From: Suillus spraguei
Lineage: Eukaryota; Basidiomycota; Agaricomycetes; Boletales; Suillaceae
Assembly: GCA_016800925.1 (NCBI GenBank)
Contig: JABCPU010000202.1
Coordinates: forward strand, 1 to 64,000
Length of the DNA stretch: 64,000 nucleotides
Direction of reading: 5' to 3'
Shown here: positions 24,210 to 34,874 of the stretch, one piece after another
How positions within the stretch are numbered: position 1 is the stretch's first letter
How the letters are laid out: each line of letters opens with the position of its first letter
The notes under the pieces: model-generated
What the model was told of the DNA's origin: nothing
Databases searched by the model: none
The model's input: the letters and a program-made list of their open reading frames with translations, nothing else
Translations under genes and position numbers: made by a program

Positions 24210-25240
24210 TCGCTTGTACCTCTGGCGGTCCTTTGCTTTGCCTATTTGATGGGGACTAGTGCACATCAGGTACCAGAACGTTTCTTTGATCCAACGAGCT
24301 TGGGCAGGAAGAGTGATCGGAGGCAAGCAGTACTGCATCAACCTATGATTACGGTTTTGGCGTGCGTTCGTAAGAGTTCCTAAGCCTTGTTCGCCGTATA
24401 CGACAGAAATGAGTGCAGACATTAAAAACCAGAACGTGACTGCTGTATTTGACCGGCCCAATAAAACAGCAGGAGCAGAAATGAACAGCGCACGGGTTGT
24501 ATGGGTGGCTGCACGTCGCAACGTCTTCATCATGAGACGAGACTGACATCTTAGGGAGCATCAGCATAGTCACAGTAAGATGATAGGGAGGGTATTACCT
24601 TAATCATGATGATATAAAGGAGACAGTTATCTGCGTGGAATGAATTATGCCTGACCGCAACAGATGTGATGAGTTGTAGCACACAGTTATGTCAACCGGA
24701 AAGTCCGGTAAGGCACGAGTGAGTTTGTGACATGCACGAGCTTGCAAGCTCAGAACTGGTTCAAATGTCTGGGCTGCAGGGCCAAAACTGAGGGAGTTCC
24801 GAATCGTAAGTGATCCTATGAACGCTGAATGAAGCATGTAATGGAAATTAAAGACCATCCGAACCACTCAAGGGTTTCGGGACAACTTCGAAGGGACCAG
24901 GGTTTCAAGGATGAAAGGGCACATCTCATTACTCACCTATTATAATCAATACCCCGTTCCAAGTCCTTGCAGATATCTACTCACATATATCCTCCATACC
25001 ATGTCGCATTACAGAGATGATTCCGGGTCGTAATTCCCGTACTTCGTTCTGTTCGTCAAAGCATCCAGATCAATAAAAAATCATCAGTAACTAAAGAGTA
25101 GACTTTAGGCAATCAACCATAAAAACAGAGCAGTTCACCTTGCCCTATCTTATCTGAAGACGACGAATGCTTTCACTCAGAGTGAAGTTGCCATGTGCCA
25201 GGGGGATACGAGGCACCAGATGGAGACAGGTGCACACCTG
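24210..25240 (-). pseudogene. diverged 1.1-kb segment, copy B
   Basis: Partner of 17750-18930, in the same orientation. The best minus-strand reading (MMKTLRRAATHTTRALFI... into a hydrophobic stretch) resembles the matching part of copy A. Frames are broken. The pair brackets the TPR-CHAT pseudogene. Confidence 0.45.
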
Positions 25241-25963
25241 TCCCATAAGTATTCAATGGAGACAAGAATGTACCTTTCCCATAAGTATACTATAGACACA
25301 GTGGACTCATAATTTGTAACGTATTTGCACCACCTCAATATGTAAGTATCTCCCTCTATACGTCTGCCTCCTGTTCGCTGTCTGTGAGTCTGTCGACAGA
25401 GGGATGTTGATGCATTTCCGTACTACATAGTAGCAGTGGAGTGGGACTATCATAATGCTACGCGAGTATTTATTGATGATCACGACATTCTAAATCAGGT
25501 TCACCCTGCTTCAGACGTTCAGTGATGAGGACAGTGAAGAAGAGTGTGATAGTGTGAGGGTTTATGAAGGAAGATCGAAGAGAGTGGTGAGGGGAGTGGC
25601 GAAGATACCGAGCTATATGAGTACAGAATAGCTTACAGCTCTCAATATATAGTGGTGTTGACCAAGAGGTGGAACTTACAGATGTCATCATTGAAGCTGG
25701 CGAAAATGACTACAGCGACAATAAGTGACGAAGAAACTCCTGAGCTGACACTTTGACACGGCCAGGAGGTTAATCGGTTTTATGCAGGCCGCCAATGCAT
25801 CAGGATTATGTAGCTGATTCCTGAACATCTCGTTCAAGACGACTCAAACTGTAATTCTATTTTCTTAATTTGTCATTACGGATTTCTCCTTGTATCGCAT
25901 TGTTTGTACCTCAACGTACGTTTCGACGCTCAGGAGACTCGTTTAGTCCTTATATCCCTCGAC

Positions 25964-27538
25964 ATGCACCGCTGCCTTCGCCTCAATGAAATCCTTGAAA
26001 TAATTTTTTATTTTGTGTTGAGTAATAAATTCCATGACACAGTGAGCTACTATAGCACCACATCGTACACATCTTCGATGAGGTTGCCTGCGTTCTTACC
26101 CTTTCCGAGAGGTCGACGCTCCGTCCTCTATCTCGCACTCACCTGCCGTGCTTTTCGTGAACTAGCACTCAATGTCCTTTGGTCTTATATAGAGGGTACA
26201 GAGCCTCTTATTATGTCCGACTCGGTCCATGAGCAAGTACAATTCCACCCATTGGTCCTCCGCGCTGCGCGTGTCCAGATGCTCTGCCTTACCTATGACA
26301 TCGCTGCATACGCACTCTTCCATGCAAACGCGCCACAAGACGGCTTTCTCTTTCCCAAGTTGAGTTCGCTTGCATGGTACGATGGAATTCCCACTTCCAT
26401 CCCTACCCTCAACCTTCTCCTACCCACCCTCCATACCCTCACCCTAGACATCTCAGACTCATCATTTCGTAAGGCTATCCTCCCTGGCCTCCCTACTGCT
26501 GTACAAAGCCTCAAGTCCCTCGACCTTGTCTTGAGCCTCAAGAGCCCAGATAGCTTTTCTGAAATCGAGTCTGAAATTGAGTCGCTCCTGCTCAACTATT
26601 CAGAGGGTCTAACAAAACTTTCGTTGAGATGCTGCTATATCTCGAATGTCTTGCTTGATGTTATCGCTTCATGGTCACGCCTCAGATGGCTCGCTCTCTG
26701 GGTAGGCTCGGAAAGAATCCCTACTGCTCTCCATGTGCCCCAGCCCTTTCAGGCACTCACTACCTTGTTTATCTCATGTGAACGTCTGAGTCTTTTGACA
26801 TTTTTCTTGCGCGCTGTTCGCAGGATGGATTCTGATTCGTGTTGCTTCGGATTTCCCAACCTCAAAAAAATAGTGATCGAGGCGCATCAATGCGACTCAG
26901 CTAGCATCTGGTCCGACATCCTCACCTTTCTCACCCACGTGGAGTTAGAGCACATAAGTATCGAGGGTCGCTATGGTCAGTGCGATATACCTTCATCCTT
27001 TGCCCTCCACCCCTTCTTCGCACGCCCTGCCGCTCTTGCAGACCTCGAGATCCTCATCATCCACACTTTACACCCCATAACCGTCACAGTTTCAGACACT
27101 GACATCTTCATGCTTGCTCGCGCATGTCCGCACCTCCGGCACATTGACTTAGCAACGTCTGGGTCACCCATATCCCTGTGTGCCCTGGCTTACCTCGTGA
27201 GGCGGTGTCACAAGCTTTACAGAGTCGCGTTCCCCGTGGACGTGCGATTTGAAACTCTCTGTATGGCACCTCTGGAGGACGATGATCAAGTTGGTCTGCA
27301 ACCTAACATGTGCCTAACTCATCTTTCCATTTGGTCGTCACCCATCGCAGATTTGGGCCCACTAGGGCCACCGACTGCACCAGACTTGATGAGGTCAATC
27401 CCGCAGGTACTGCACATGATCGCACCGCGGCTTGCGGGTGTCACGAAGTTGAGGAACATTGGGTGGCGTTATGATCATTGGAGGAGGTGGGAACAAGTGT
27501 CAAATGTCTTGTCAGAGATGGTGCAAAGTGGACAGTGA
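25964..27538 (+). CDS. F-box protein with degenerate leucine-rich repeats
   Basis: Predicted substrate receptor of an SCF ubiquitin ligase. One open frame runs to the stop at 27536-27538. I prefer the start MHRCLRLNEILEIIFYF (25964, 524 aa), which matches the usual opening of Agaricomycete F-box proteins; an upstream Met at 25904 adds 20 residues. The F-box continues to LYLALTCRAFRELALNVLW, split by a 35-residue low-similarity insert. Leu-rich stretches follow (LPTLHTLTLDISDS, GLTKLSLRCCYISN, LEHISIEGRY, CPHLRHIDLATSG), typical of the LRR-like tail that binds substrate. No break is seen, and the codon pattern suggests an active gene. These receptors are numerous and fast-evolving in mushrooms; the substrate is unknown. 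Confidence 0.85.
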   Translation: MHRCLRLNEILEIIFYFVLSNKFHDTVSYYSTTSYTSSMRLPAFLPFPRGRRSVLYLALTCRAFRELALNVLWSYIEGTEPLIMSDSVHEQVQFHPLVLRAARVQMLCLTYDIAAYALFHANAPQDGFLFPKLSSLAWYDGIPTSIPTLNLLLPTLHTLTLDISDSSFRKAILPGLPTAVQSLKSLDLVLSLKSPDSFSEIESEIESLLLNYSEGLTKLSLRCCYISNVLLDVIASWSRLRWLALWVGSERIPTALHVPQPFQALTTLFISCERLSLLTFFLRAVRRMDSDSCCFGFPNLKKIVIEAHQCDSASIWSDILTFLTHVELEHISIEGRYGQCDIPSSFALHPFFARPAALADLEILIIHTLHPITVTVSDTDIFMLARACPHLRHIDLATSGSPISLCALAYLVRRCHKLYRVAFPVDVRFETLCMAPLEDDDQVGLQPNMCLTHLSIWSSPIADLGPLGPPTAPDLMRSIPQVLHMIAPRLAGVTKLRNIGWRYDHWRRWEQVSNVLSEMVQSGQ

Positions 27539-28845
27539 CCGATAGTTGTAGATAAAACTCATCAGATGTTTGTGCTTTTGACTCTCATTTTTGTAGGGTT
27601 CCTGTATATGGCTGTTGCCATAGATCTCGTTTTATGTAAAATCAAAACAGTTCGAGTAATATAGTTTGCATGGCCGATTCTCGCATGACCTCAAAAGAGC
27701 GTTCAGTACCCTCAACTACACATTGATGGCTGACAATCATTGCATGGTGCCTGACAAGCTTTGGAATTTTATTTTTCTGTGGTCAGGTACCTTGCTGTGT
27801 CTGTTCCCATCTGTTTAGCAACACATGTCTGGTGGCCAGTTATAGTTGTGCGGCATTTGCGAGCAAATCCCAAGTAAATCCTCACTGTTGAGTTGCACGC
27901 AAGTCTCGGACACGTTCTGCGAAGTAATACCAACTCAGGTTTTACAGTGAACCCGCTGACAAACGCATAGTGTACTCCTACAGAAAAATACCTCCTTATA
28001 TATGCCAGTCAACGCTAAAACCATGCTGCCGACGCCCGGTAATATTGCGCCATTGACGCGCCATCGATCCCGAAGATTCCCGATAAGTGTCGAGCTCGTA
28101 CCTCGACCCGTGATAATCCAACACTCACTCCTAGTAGGTTGGTTTCCGCATTACACCGTGAAGCAGCCTTGATTATGTGCTCAAGGGAAATGCGATCTTA
28201 AATGCAAATCCCTGCTCGAAGGACGTTTCCTCCAAGTCATAGTCTGGTCACTCCGTCAATCATTCTTGGGTATTTAGCAATGACTCAGACTGTCACAGTG
28301 TGCACCACTTTTTGACAGAATTCATAATATCTATGCTAGACAAAGCTGAGCATTTCGTATGCATTGATAATAATGGTCAGGGATCACCTACTCCGAAGCC
28401 CACCACCACTCGTGTCATCTACATCTTTAGAGTCGCGTATGCTTTGTTCTAGTTAACCTCTAATCAATGCTAATTTCACGCACAAATTAAATATAGGCGC
28501 GCCAAAGAAGCGCGTGAAAACTGGGGGTGGTCAAAATGATGGATCACCAACTGATGCCACCCTTGGGAAACCGTGGCGTGCCTTTACCACAACGTCCAGC
28601 GCCATAGCTGCATCAGAGACCCTTGTCATCTCTTTTGACAGCCATGGTTCCTTCTCGAGCAATTTAGCGAGCGTGGTAAATACGTCTTGAATCTTGATGC
28701 AGTAGACGTCATAAGCTGAGAATTCCGAGTCAAGTTGTTGTTGGTGTTTATATCGTGATGAGAAGCCCGTAGATATCACAAGATATTCATGCTCGTGATG
28801 AGCACCTTTATCTTCTGGTTAGCACAGATTTCAAGCTTCACATTT
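27539..28845. other. intergenic, no gene recognised
   Basis: Separates the F-box gene from the putative Helitron end. A minus-strand ORF of 82 codons (28531-28779) has no recognised domain. Confidence 0.45.
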
Positions 28846-28870
28846 CTAGGAGCCATTCGCTGAATGGCTC
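28846..28870 (-). terminator. candidate Helitron 3' end: hairpin plus CTAG
   Basis: On the minus strand a perfect 9-bp stem (GAGCCATTC with its inverse) and 3-nt loop is followed directly by CTAG, about 430 bp after the RepHel stop. Helitrons end with a hairpin and CTRR. Two points do not fit the usual form: there is no spacer between hairpin and CTAG, and the next base is A rather than T. Confidence 0.4.
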
Positions 28871-29019
28871 AGTCGACGATGGTGGATGAGTGAACCTCCT
28901 TGAACCATCGTGTGAAAATGTTACTATACTACAAGCGCTCCGCTCTCCTGCGGACGGTCATTGCAGTGAGGCCATCCTGTCCTTCTAATGCATTAATTGA
29001 TTGATAGTTACAAGACTAT

Positions 29020-29195
29020 CAGCACATCGACCTATCACCTAACATTACCTAACTTAATCTAACTATCCGAGACAGAATATAATCCTAGCTAACACTAACT
29101 AACTACTAACAGCTAACCTCTAACTCTTTAACAACTAACAACTAACCTCCAAACCCTCTAACAAACTCTCTAACATCTAACATCTAACATGTTTC
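29020..29195. repeat. degenerate CTAAC-rich, G-poor tract
   Basis: Many CTAAC/CTAACA/CTAACTAAC words occur with almost no G on the plus strand. It lies between the RepHel stop and the candidate Helitron 3' hairpin. It is too irregular to be a telomere array. Confidence 0.6.
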
Positions 29196-29300
29196 TGACT
29201 GATATTAATTATAATGAGGTAATATATGAGGTAATATGCATTATTAATCATCACAATTGTTAATGCAATACTCGTATCTTGTAATTACAATTGTAATGCA

Positions 29301-30822
29301 TTATTCCCACAGGATGAGGTGTTGCAGTAGTAAGGAATTGTAGACTACGTTCTCCGACTCTCTCTCCACATTTGACATTGACCACAATGCTTTAATATTG
29401 TGCCTGTTTCACACTCTGGACAGCACGGTATACAGCTGACCATGCGCAAATACATCCATCCAAAGATCCAGCACTGCGTGTCGCAGTGTCAGTCCTTGTG
29501 ATCCATTGAATGTTGTCGCATGTGCAGGTTGTAGGGGAAACTGTCTTCTATTGACAGTCCAACTGGAGCGCCCAGGATTGAAAGAGAAAGTGATACGGGG
29601 AAGACAATGGATCTCACCTGTTTGTGGAATTTGTACTTTGATAAGTTGCATGTGCAATGCAGTGATGCGTATTTGAGCATTGTGCACCAATCCTTTTTCC
29701 ACTGACATGTTTCATTGCACGGCACATATTGCATTCACTTTTAAGTCTAGGTGATGTGGAGGTGAATTTGGATGTGTGAGCATGGCAAGATAATCCGGCG
29801 TCTGCTCTGGAGCATCAGGAGGTGCTTGATCTGCCTCTTTTAAGGTGTCTGAACTGAAGTAAGAGACTTTTTATTTATTTAGTATTGTTTGTGATTGATG
29901 CAACTCCAAGGCTTACCATAGTCTCCTGGCAGCACATCAAGTACGACATCGTTGAATTTGTTGACAAAGATATTTCATGGAGATAGGAATGCGCATTGAA
30001 TACATTCCTGTGGATCTTGGAGTATGTGAGGTGGGAATAAGAAGTTGATGGCATCATTGACATCACAGACCTCATTGATCATAGTTAATGAATGACATGC
30101 GCCTGAGGAGTCTTCACCAATTTCATCCACAAATTCAGTGTACTCTGGATCTCCAATTGAATGAACAGGTGTGGTGAGCGTGAAAACTCGCATGTATCTC
30201 CATAGGTAGGATGACTTGACTGATGTGGCCAGTGAGGCATATTCTCCTGCTCCATTAATGACTGGGCCTACTTGTTGAAAGTCCCCGAGGGCTATGACAG
30301 GGATGCCTCCAAAAGGTTTGTTGTAGACATTCATGATACACCAACAAAGGTGGTCAACACACTCCCACACTGCTTTGTTCACCATAGGTAGTTCATCCCA
30401 GATGATAGCAGTGGCATTTCAAATGAGGTCTGCTCTTGGTGAGAATGGGTGGATGGTGGAATGGATGTCAGTGTTATCATCTGTGACTGGAATCCCAAAC
30501 ATATAATGAGCAGTTCACCCACATTTGTATGTTGTTGCACACAGTGTGCTGCTTCCAACGATGAGTACAATGTGACCTGCAGCACACAGCATTGATGCCA
30601 ATGCATTGATCATGAAAGTTTTCCCGTGTCCTGGGCAACCCTCTACAAAGAAAGTAGCATGTGTTCAATTCTGAATTCCATCACAGATGGCATCAAATAT
30701 GTGCCACTGTTCATCATTCAGAGCCTTGCATGTGTAGTCTCGCTCTGCCTTCAGTGCTGCGTGGTTCTCCATTAGGAAGTGATCTTCATGGACTAATTCT
30801 GCAGTCCTCCTTTGTGGCAAGT
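29301..30822 (-). pseudogene. Helitron RepHel, helicase half (PIF1-like)
   Basis: Encodes the SF1B/PIF1-type helicase. The Walker A loop GCPGHGKT is at 30617-30640, Walker B lies in IIWDELPM, GIPVIALGDFQQVGPV follows, and the C-terminal motifs are TFNGSQGLTLRHAVLD and HGQLYTVLSRV. The frame is broken several times: a TGA after LSRV where RNRHNIK continues to a stop at 29301, and in-frame stops near Walker A and at 30420. The upstream end at 30822 is the chromovirus junction; the coding sequence continues at 39845 with the target site CAAGT duplicated. Confidence 0.87.
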
Positions 30823-31296
30823 TGTTACAGTCGTATGTGCCCCTATTCATTTTCTCCTTGTCTCCTTTACTTGTATTACATAACATGACTCTGACTCATA
30901 TGCTCAACGCATCTGTACTATAGTTGCCTTCCTTCTTTGGATACGCACTTATGCTCTCACGTCTCCCTTGGTCTGTGCGCACATATTGACCTATTTAAGC
31001 ACGTTGTATTACACTTGTATACTTTACTTTAATCTTACTGGGTTTTACCTGGAACATCCTTCGCTTATGTCTCCAACCTAAGTCGTCTTGAATCGCCTCT
31101 AAGTCTAAGCACTCCTTAGCCTTAGTCTCTATTCTCGTAGAACCTCTTAGACTTGTCTTTGAGGCTGAACCCTTGATAGTACTCGGAACGTGTTCCTTGT
31201 ACTTTCACCTTGTCCTCTTCTGGACATTGTAGAACTTCCCAGCAGACCGTCAGTGTCTTTTCACTGTCACTGGTGATGCCATTCCAGTTCGTAACA
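30823..31296 (+). repeat. 5' LTR of copy 2
   Basis: TGTTACAGTCG... to ...GTTCGTAACA. By eye it differs from the 3' LTR at eight positions, all transitions. Confidence 0.95.
30992..30999 (+). promoter_or_regulatory. TATA box of the LTR promoter
   Basis: TATTTAAG lies 34 bp before ACTTTAATCTT at 31026-31036. In Tf1-type elements the primer is the transcript's 5' end, so 31026 is the expected start of transcription. The same box recurs in every LTR of this family here. Confidence 0.6.
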
Positions 31297-31297
31297 A

Positions 31298-31308
31298 AAG
31301 ATTAAAGT
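31298..31308 (+). promoter_or_regulatory. self-complementary primer-binding site of copy 2
   Basis: AAGATTAAAGT starts two bases after the LTR end and is the exact reverse complement of 31026-31036. The match is 11 nt and does not extend on either side. Confidence 0.8.
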
Positions 31309-31424
31309 CTACCTGATCGTTGACTACCCAGTCCTCGACCCTGAACCCTGATAAAGGCCTAACAGACAGCAAGACAGCGCGTGTAGGCACCGAGAAAGTA
31401 TAACTCACAAGATGAATCACCATC

Positions 31425-32084
31425 ATGACGACCACCAAAGAATTTGAATACAAAATCGGTCTTCCAACCGGTTTTGATGGAGATCGCGACAACTCTCACG
31501 AATTCATCCAATCATGCAACCTGTGCTTTGATATCAATGAAAAGCTTTACACCACTGATAAGCAGAAGATCATTTTCATTACATCCTTCATGACTGAGAA
31601 AAACACCAAATCTTGGAAAGAGCAATTCCTTGCTCATGCTCAGTCAACTGATACCTCTGGACAAAAAGTTGGTTATGGAACATTGCAGGATTTTATGAAA
31701 AGTTTCAAAGAAGCCTTCAAACCAGTGGACACCAAAGGAACTGCACTAACAAAACTTAGGGATCTCAAACAAGGGAGCGGTGATCTCCATACCTACATCA
31801 CCGACTTTGAGACACTTGCAGCCAAAGCCCACATCACAGATAATGCAACCAAGATTCAATTCTTCCAAGATGGCCTCAATCTGAGTATCCTTACCAAGCT
31901 TTTCGCACCAGGAGATGTCTCAGAAGTATTCTGTGACGTTGTAATGCACTGTGTTTCCATCGACAACTCCCACCACCATCTTCAAGCGTTACGAGCACGT
32001 CATGCTCCGCAGCAGAAGAAGAAGAACTATGGAAACGCACGTTACATACCTAATCAGGACTCCAATGCAATGGTCGTAGATTGA
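31425..32084 (+). CDS. Gag (capsid) of copy 2
   Basis: A 219-residue structural protein that would form the particle. It opens MTTTKEFEYKIGLPTGFDGDR and has the Ty3-type capsid core (IFITSFMTEKNTKSWKEQFL, FKEAFKPVDTKGTALTKLRDL, AAKAHITDNATKIQFFQDGL). It ends at a TGA after NAMVVD, as in the other copies. The nucleic-acid-binding knuckle is not in this ORF but just after the stop. No break inside. Confidence 0.9.
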   Translation: MTTTKEFEYKIGLPTGFDGDRDNSHEFIQSCNLCFDINEKLYTTDKQKIIFITSFMTEKNTKSWKEQFLAHAQSTDTSGQKVGYGTLQDFMKSFKEAFKPVDTKGTALTKLRDLKQGSGDLHTYITDFETLAAKAHITDNATKIQFFQDGLNLSILTKLFAPGDVSEVFCDVVMHCVSIDNSHHHLQALRARHAPQQKKKNYGNARYIPNQDSNAMVVD

Positions 32085-32268
32085 ATCTCCGATATGGAGA
32101 GATCCGAATGTATGAAAAGGGACAATGCTTCAGATGCAAGAAGACTGGACACCGTATTCATAATTGTCCAGAAAGAAAGAAGAAAACTCCGCTCCGTCAA
32201 ACTGAGGTTAAAGACGAAGAAGAAGAAGAAGAAGAAACTGTAAGGTGGCTTGTAGAGGATTTTTGAAT
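32085..32268 (+). pseudogene. CCHC zinc knuckle after the Gag stop, copy 2
   Basis: CFRCKKTGHRIHNC fits CX2CX4HX4C. In copy 3 this segment is in the same frame as Gag, beyond the TGA; copy 2 has lost one base before it. It is followed by a poly-Glu stretch and the TTTTTGA junction that precedes the protease frame. Confidence 0.85.
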
Positions 32269-32868
32269 TGGAGAAACAAGGATTCGATGTATGTTTCTCC
32301 CAATGTATTACTAAGACTTGTATGCGCTGTAGGTGAAAGAAAAGAACTTTGTGTCCCTATCACCCTCCACTCACGTACTCGCTTAAAATCCGTCAACACT
32401 ACTGCCGTCATCGACTTCGGCGCAGCAGGAACATTTATTTCCGAGGAATTCGTGAAACTCCATCAGATCACACGGCGAAAACTTAAGACACCATTTCGAG
32501 TTACTACGGTGGATGGAACTCTTATCAAAGGAGGACCAATCATGCACTACTGTCTCCTAGTGGTCAAAATTGACGAATGAACCATGTATGGAAAATTTAA
32601 TATCACGAAACTAGGAAGAAGAGATCAAATCCTTCTGGGAATTCCGTGGTTACGCGCAATGAACCCAAGTATAGATTGGGCTGCTGAAACACTCGTCCTC
32701 CATCAAACGATGAAATCAGACGAAATTGAAATTGATGTAGATACTGATCGGAAGAAGAACGGGCTGCCCCCGGCCTTCCACTGCCATCCCAAGAAATGGC
32801 AACATTCACAACTTCCAAAATCCCTCATCATTTCTCCTATTCCTAAAGATCCCGAACCAGAAGTATGA
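32245..32868 (+). pseudogene. protease region of copy 2 Pol
   Basis: The retropepsin motif reads DFGAAGTFIS, so the catalytic D-S-G is changed to D-F-G. A TGA at 32578-32580 separates it from MYGKFNITKLGRRDQILLGIPWL. The enzyme would cleave Gag-Pol inside the particle; this copy should be inactive. Confidence 0.88.
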
Positions 32869-33275
32869 ATGCCGCATACTACAGACCCCACTCCCCATGT
32901 ACAACTGCCGCGAGCAGTATCACCAATTCCCCGCGCAGAAAAGCGCAAGAACGAATCCGAGCCCGAGTATCAGACTGGACCAGAACCTATTGAGCAACGG
33001 CCAATGGAAGAACAGAAGTATGGGACAAGAAAAGCGGAAGAAGAAATTCTTGGACGAGATACAAATGTACCGAAACTATCCAAGTTCTATGTCCTCCAAA
33101 AACTCTTCAACATACTCCTTCAGCTTCAATTGAAGAAATCCCCAACAAAGAAGAACCTGTGCCCTCGTTGATCCCAACAGAGGATGATGACCAATTCAAC
33201 ACTATGCAAGATGTCTGGCACACACCAGAAGTGTGAGAAATTTCCTCTTACGAGCTTGGAGATGGAGAATTCCTT

Positions 33276-33948
33276 GTGGAATATGATACGGATGGGGTTA
33301 GTATGAGAATCATCGAAGAAGTATCTATGGATATGCCCCTCACACGTGATGGAACTTCCCGACTCAAACAACTCCCCAGCTACTCCACAATCTCCCTTCC
33401 TCCTCCAAAATACAGTAATAAAGCTCAGGAATTTGCGACAGACGAGAAAGAAAAGAAATCTTTCGAAGAATTGGTCCTGGACTATTTGCATGACTTTGCA
33501 GATGACTTTGCTCAAGACGGATTAAACAAGCTACCTCCTGAACGCCCTGGTATTGATCATCAGATCAATACTAAACCTGGTTTTATTCCTCGCACGTCTA
33601 AGGTTTACCCACTATCAGAAAAAGAACACGCTGCTGTCAAAACATTTATTGATGAAAACGTTGCAAAAGGTTTCATCTCAGAATTGAAATCACCCCAAGC
33701 TAGTGGTTTCTTCTTTGTGGGAAAGAAGAGTGGAGAATTGTGTCCCTGTCAAGATTATCGATACATCAATGATTGGACAGTCAAGAACGCTTATCCACTC
33801 CCACTTCCTATTTCCCTCGTTGCACGCCTTCACAACGCACAGTTCTTTACGAAAATGGATATTTGGTCTGGTTATAATAACATTCACATCCATCCCGACG
33901 ATCGCTGGAAAGCGGCTTTTACTACGGAATTCGGCCTCTTTGAACCGA
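33276..33948 (+). pseudogene. reverse transcriptase, first half, copy 2
   Basis: Contains the N-terminal RT blocks GFIPRTSKVYPLSEKEHAAV, SPQASGFFFVGKKSG, PCQDYRYINDWTVKNAYPLP and FFTKMDIWSGYNNIHIHPDD, up to FGLFEP. The conserved Arg in the MDIRSGYN block is Trp. The frame is cut at 33949 by an LTR-like insertion. Confidence 0.9.
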
Positions 33949-34874
33949 TGTAATGAACATATTGGCGCTGGGCTTAAAACCCCATATTTTGACACTCGTC
34001 TCACGTCTACAGGAGTTACCACTAGTCCATGGCCTTCTTACCCCTTTAGCAGTAACCGGCGGCATCCCATGCTTACCGCACACCGTACCGACTGCCGCAC
34101 CACGTTCCACGAACCGATGTCCTTCCATGTCCTTGCTGTGTCCGCATAGCTCCATTTGGTGCGTAGTTTGTTTCCTGTTCGTTATCACTGATTCCACAGC
34201 AAGCGTTATTACATGTTGCCTCATGCTATGTTTACTTACGGCGGTTACTACACTCCAGTGCTACTGATCTCGCCTAGAGTATCCCAAGTACATACAAATC
34301 AGGATATAAGCACCGCGTACCCCACACGATAGAGCACCTGATTTTACACCATTGCATGTACTATAGGTCAGGATTATTGTCTAGCTCTGGATCAACCCAG
34401 TAGTGGACATAGTCTTTAAAGTTCCCTTATCGCTCGTTAATACATCATGCTCATTTTCCGTTACTGCCGGCATACCGCTGGACTTTTGATTGTTACTTTT
34501 GACTGAACTTCTCACGCTCCGCTACTTTATCGCTGAAAGTACCGCGGACTTCTTTACTGTTTCTTTGCACCACTCGCAACCTTACCGCTACCGCTGAGAC
34601 CACCGCTCGACATCACTCACTAGACACAACTGTTACTGACTTTATCTCGACGACAGTAGCACCGCAACATACAATGCTAGTTCCGGTGGTATCATCGCTG
34701 ACCACGGCAACTTACCGCTGACTTCGACACTTGTTTCGCAAATGAGTTAGACTCGAACTTGACCATACTAAATAGGCATCCCCCTTCAGGGTCGAACACT
34801 TTTGTTCTTACAAGTGAAGCAGACTAGACGGAGTGCAAGACTAACATACTAGTTTAGGCAGTGGTTTATCTACA
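33949..34874. mobile_element. LTR-like insertion in the RT of copy 2
   Basis: 926 bp with TGTA...TACA ends and no coding capacity, between FGLFEP and VMFFGL of the RT. It includes a TTCAGGGTCGAA block like those in the leaders of the retroelements. No 5-bp target duplication was found, and about 30 bp to its right (34875-34904) is also unlike the intact copy, so the boundaries are uncertain. Confidence 0.45.

Noticed and set aside
29020..29195. Interstitial telomere repeat
   Set aside because: The words are CTAAC variants, not CCCTAA arrays, and the order is irregular.
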